Below are positions 39,350-40,087 of a DNA stretch of 40,087 nucleotides, in pieces. How positions within the stretch are numbered: position 1 is the first letter of the stretch; every line of letters begins with the position of its first letter. Origin of the DNA: Anaerolineae bacterium (lineage in GTDB: Bacteria > Chloroflexota > Anaerolineae > JAAYZQ01). Below the pieces are notes generated by a model that was not told the DNA's origin, did not search any database, and saw nothing but the letters and a program-made list of their open reading frames with translations. The position numbers and the translations under genes are program-made. The stretch covers positions 1 to 40,087 of the forward strand of contig JAFGOG010000377.1 in assembly GCA_016926595.1 (NCBI GenBank), in the 5' to 3' direction.

Positions 39350-40087
39350 GCGAGGAAGCGTACTGCCGCAGCGCCCCCTCTGCCGCCTGGCAGAGGCGCT
39401 CGATCAGCTCCGGCGGCTCCAGGACCCGCGCCGCACCGCCGTAACTCAACAGCCAGCCGGTCACCCAATGGAGGTTGGTTTGCCCAAAACGCGCCGTCAG
39501 CGAGCCGTCGGCATGATCCTCGATCTCCATCCAATGCGACTGCTGCTCGCGCACCTGGGGGGCCACGCCGGCGTCGAAATGGATGCGCACCCGGTACGTC
39601 GGCTCCAGGCTGCCCATGCGGTTGAGGTACGCCCGCGCGTCGAAATCGCGGGGCGTCGCAAAGCGGCTGTCGGCAGGCGCGAGCTGCTGGATGCGGTCCA
39701 CGCGAAAGGTGCGCATATCCTGGCGCAGGCGGCAAAAGCCAACCAGGTACCACAAGCCCCAGTGTAAGGCCAGTGCGTAAGGCTCGACCACGCGTTCGGT
39801 CACGTTTAGGCCAAAGCTGTGATACTCAAAGGTCACGCAGCGCTGCGCGGCGATGCACGCGCGCAGGGTGTGGATCGCCGCTTCCCAGGGACGGTAATCG
39901 CGAGCGGTCAGCCCCGACACCACCAGCCGCTGCCTGGCCTCGGCGACCTCGTGGCGCAGGTCGTCGGGCAGGACATTGTCCAGCTTGGCCGTCACCGAGG
40001 TCACGGCGTCCTCGTAGGTCCGTCCCCATACCTCGCGGATCAGGTTGGCGCCCATGTAGAGCACCGTCGCTTCCTCGGCGGTAAAGA
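39330..40087 (-). CDS. WYL-domain transcriptional regulator (N-terminus beyond the window)
   Basis: A partial regulator: the frame is open to the right edge (FTAEEATVLYMGANLIREVWG), so the N-terminal DNA-binding domain is missing here. The WYL domain is clear: RCVTFEYHSFGLNVTERVVEPYAL, then HWGLWYLVGFCRLRQDMRTFRVDRI, followed by the WCX-like C-terminal part with TYRVRIHFDAGVAPQVRE. Such proteins bind ligands, possibly nucleic acid or nucleotides, and several regulate CRISPR or defence genes; whether this one controls anything in the window cannot be told. It is convergent with, and overlaps by 20 bases, the DUF2283-like gene. Confidence 0.88.
   Translation of the reverse strand, partial: FTAEEATVLYMGANLIREVWGRTYEDAVTSVTAKLDNVLPDDLRHEVAEARQRLVVSGLTARDYRPWEAAIHTLRACIAAQRCVTFEYHSFGLNVTERVVEPYALALHWGLWYLVGFCRLRQDMRTFRVDRIQQLAPADSRFATPRDFDARAYLNRMGSLEPTYRVRIHFDAGVAPQVREQQSHWMEIEDHADGSLTARFGQTNLHWVTGWLLSYGGAARVLEPPELIERLCQAAEGALRQYASSLKPQPS

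Overview
The window reads as a high-GC bacterial chromosome segment, most likely from the Chloroflexota (Anaerolineae/Caldilinea-like). That is an inference from the gene content: an ECF sigma factor coupled to a DUF5667-type membrane protein, a large STAND/TPR ATPase, a Cmr operon with a Csx11-like Cas10, and many small palindromic and tandem repeats scattered through genes and intergenic DNA. No rRNA or tRNA gene was recognised.

Layout. 0.3-4.8 kb: a YyaL/DUF255 thioredoxin-fold protein (minus strand), then a sigma factor overlapping a DUF5667-like membrane protein with a long Gln/Asn-rich tail. 4.8-8.3 kb: a minus-strand group of redox genes (CoA-disulfide-reductase/rhodanese fusion, thioredoxin-like protein, D-2-hydroxyacid dehydrogenase), read from a recognisable promoter. 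8.4-15 kb: a pyruvate-kinase C-terminal-domain protein, a sialidase-like BNR protein, a 1195-residue NB-ARC/TPR STAND protein with its own promoter and operator-like palindrome, and a zinc-dependent dehydrogenase. 15.1-15.3 kb: a HepT-like gene remnant.

15.3-31 kb is the centrepiece, a type III CRISPR-Cas locus of Cmr type. A strong promoter and a 190-nt hairpin-bearing leader precede cmr1, a long Cmr6-like RAMP, a Csx11-like Cas10 lacking GGDD, cmr4 with its catalytic Asp, a cmr5-like small subunit, a further RAMP, an unrecognised two-TM protein, cas6, a four-helix-bundle gene inserted between G-rich and C-rich tracts, cas1 and cas2. A 435-nt leader with its own promoter leads into an array of 44 repeats (37 bp) and 43 spacers. 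The array's far end is cut off next to a transposase remnant. Loss of GGDD in a Csx11-type Cas10 suits subtype III-C, where the cyclase is thought dead. Defence would then rest on Cmr4 target-RNA cleavage, the HD domain, and possibly the two-TM protein. The first part of the operon (cmr1 to most of cas10) is visibly more AT-rich than the rest, which suggests a mosaic.

31.2-40.1 kb: a small hypothetical protein, a 14-bp tandem repeat, two small membrane proteins, a GNAT/MenC-type enolase pair, a heterodimeric ABC exporter with one degenerate and one intact ATPase site, a possible AT-rich toxin-antitoxin-like pair, and a WYL-domain regulator that runs off the right edge.

A recurring theme is short palindromic DNA (seven copies of one 28-bp family in the first 14 kb). 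Several copies lie in frame inside conserved genes and are translated.
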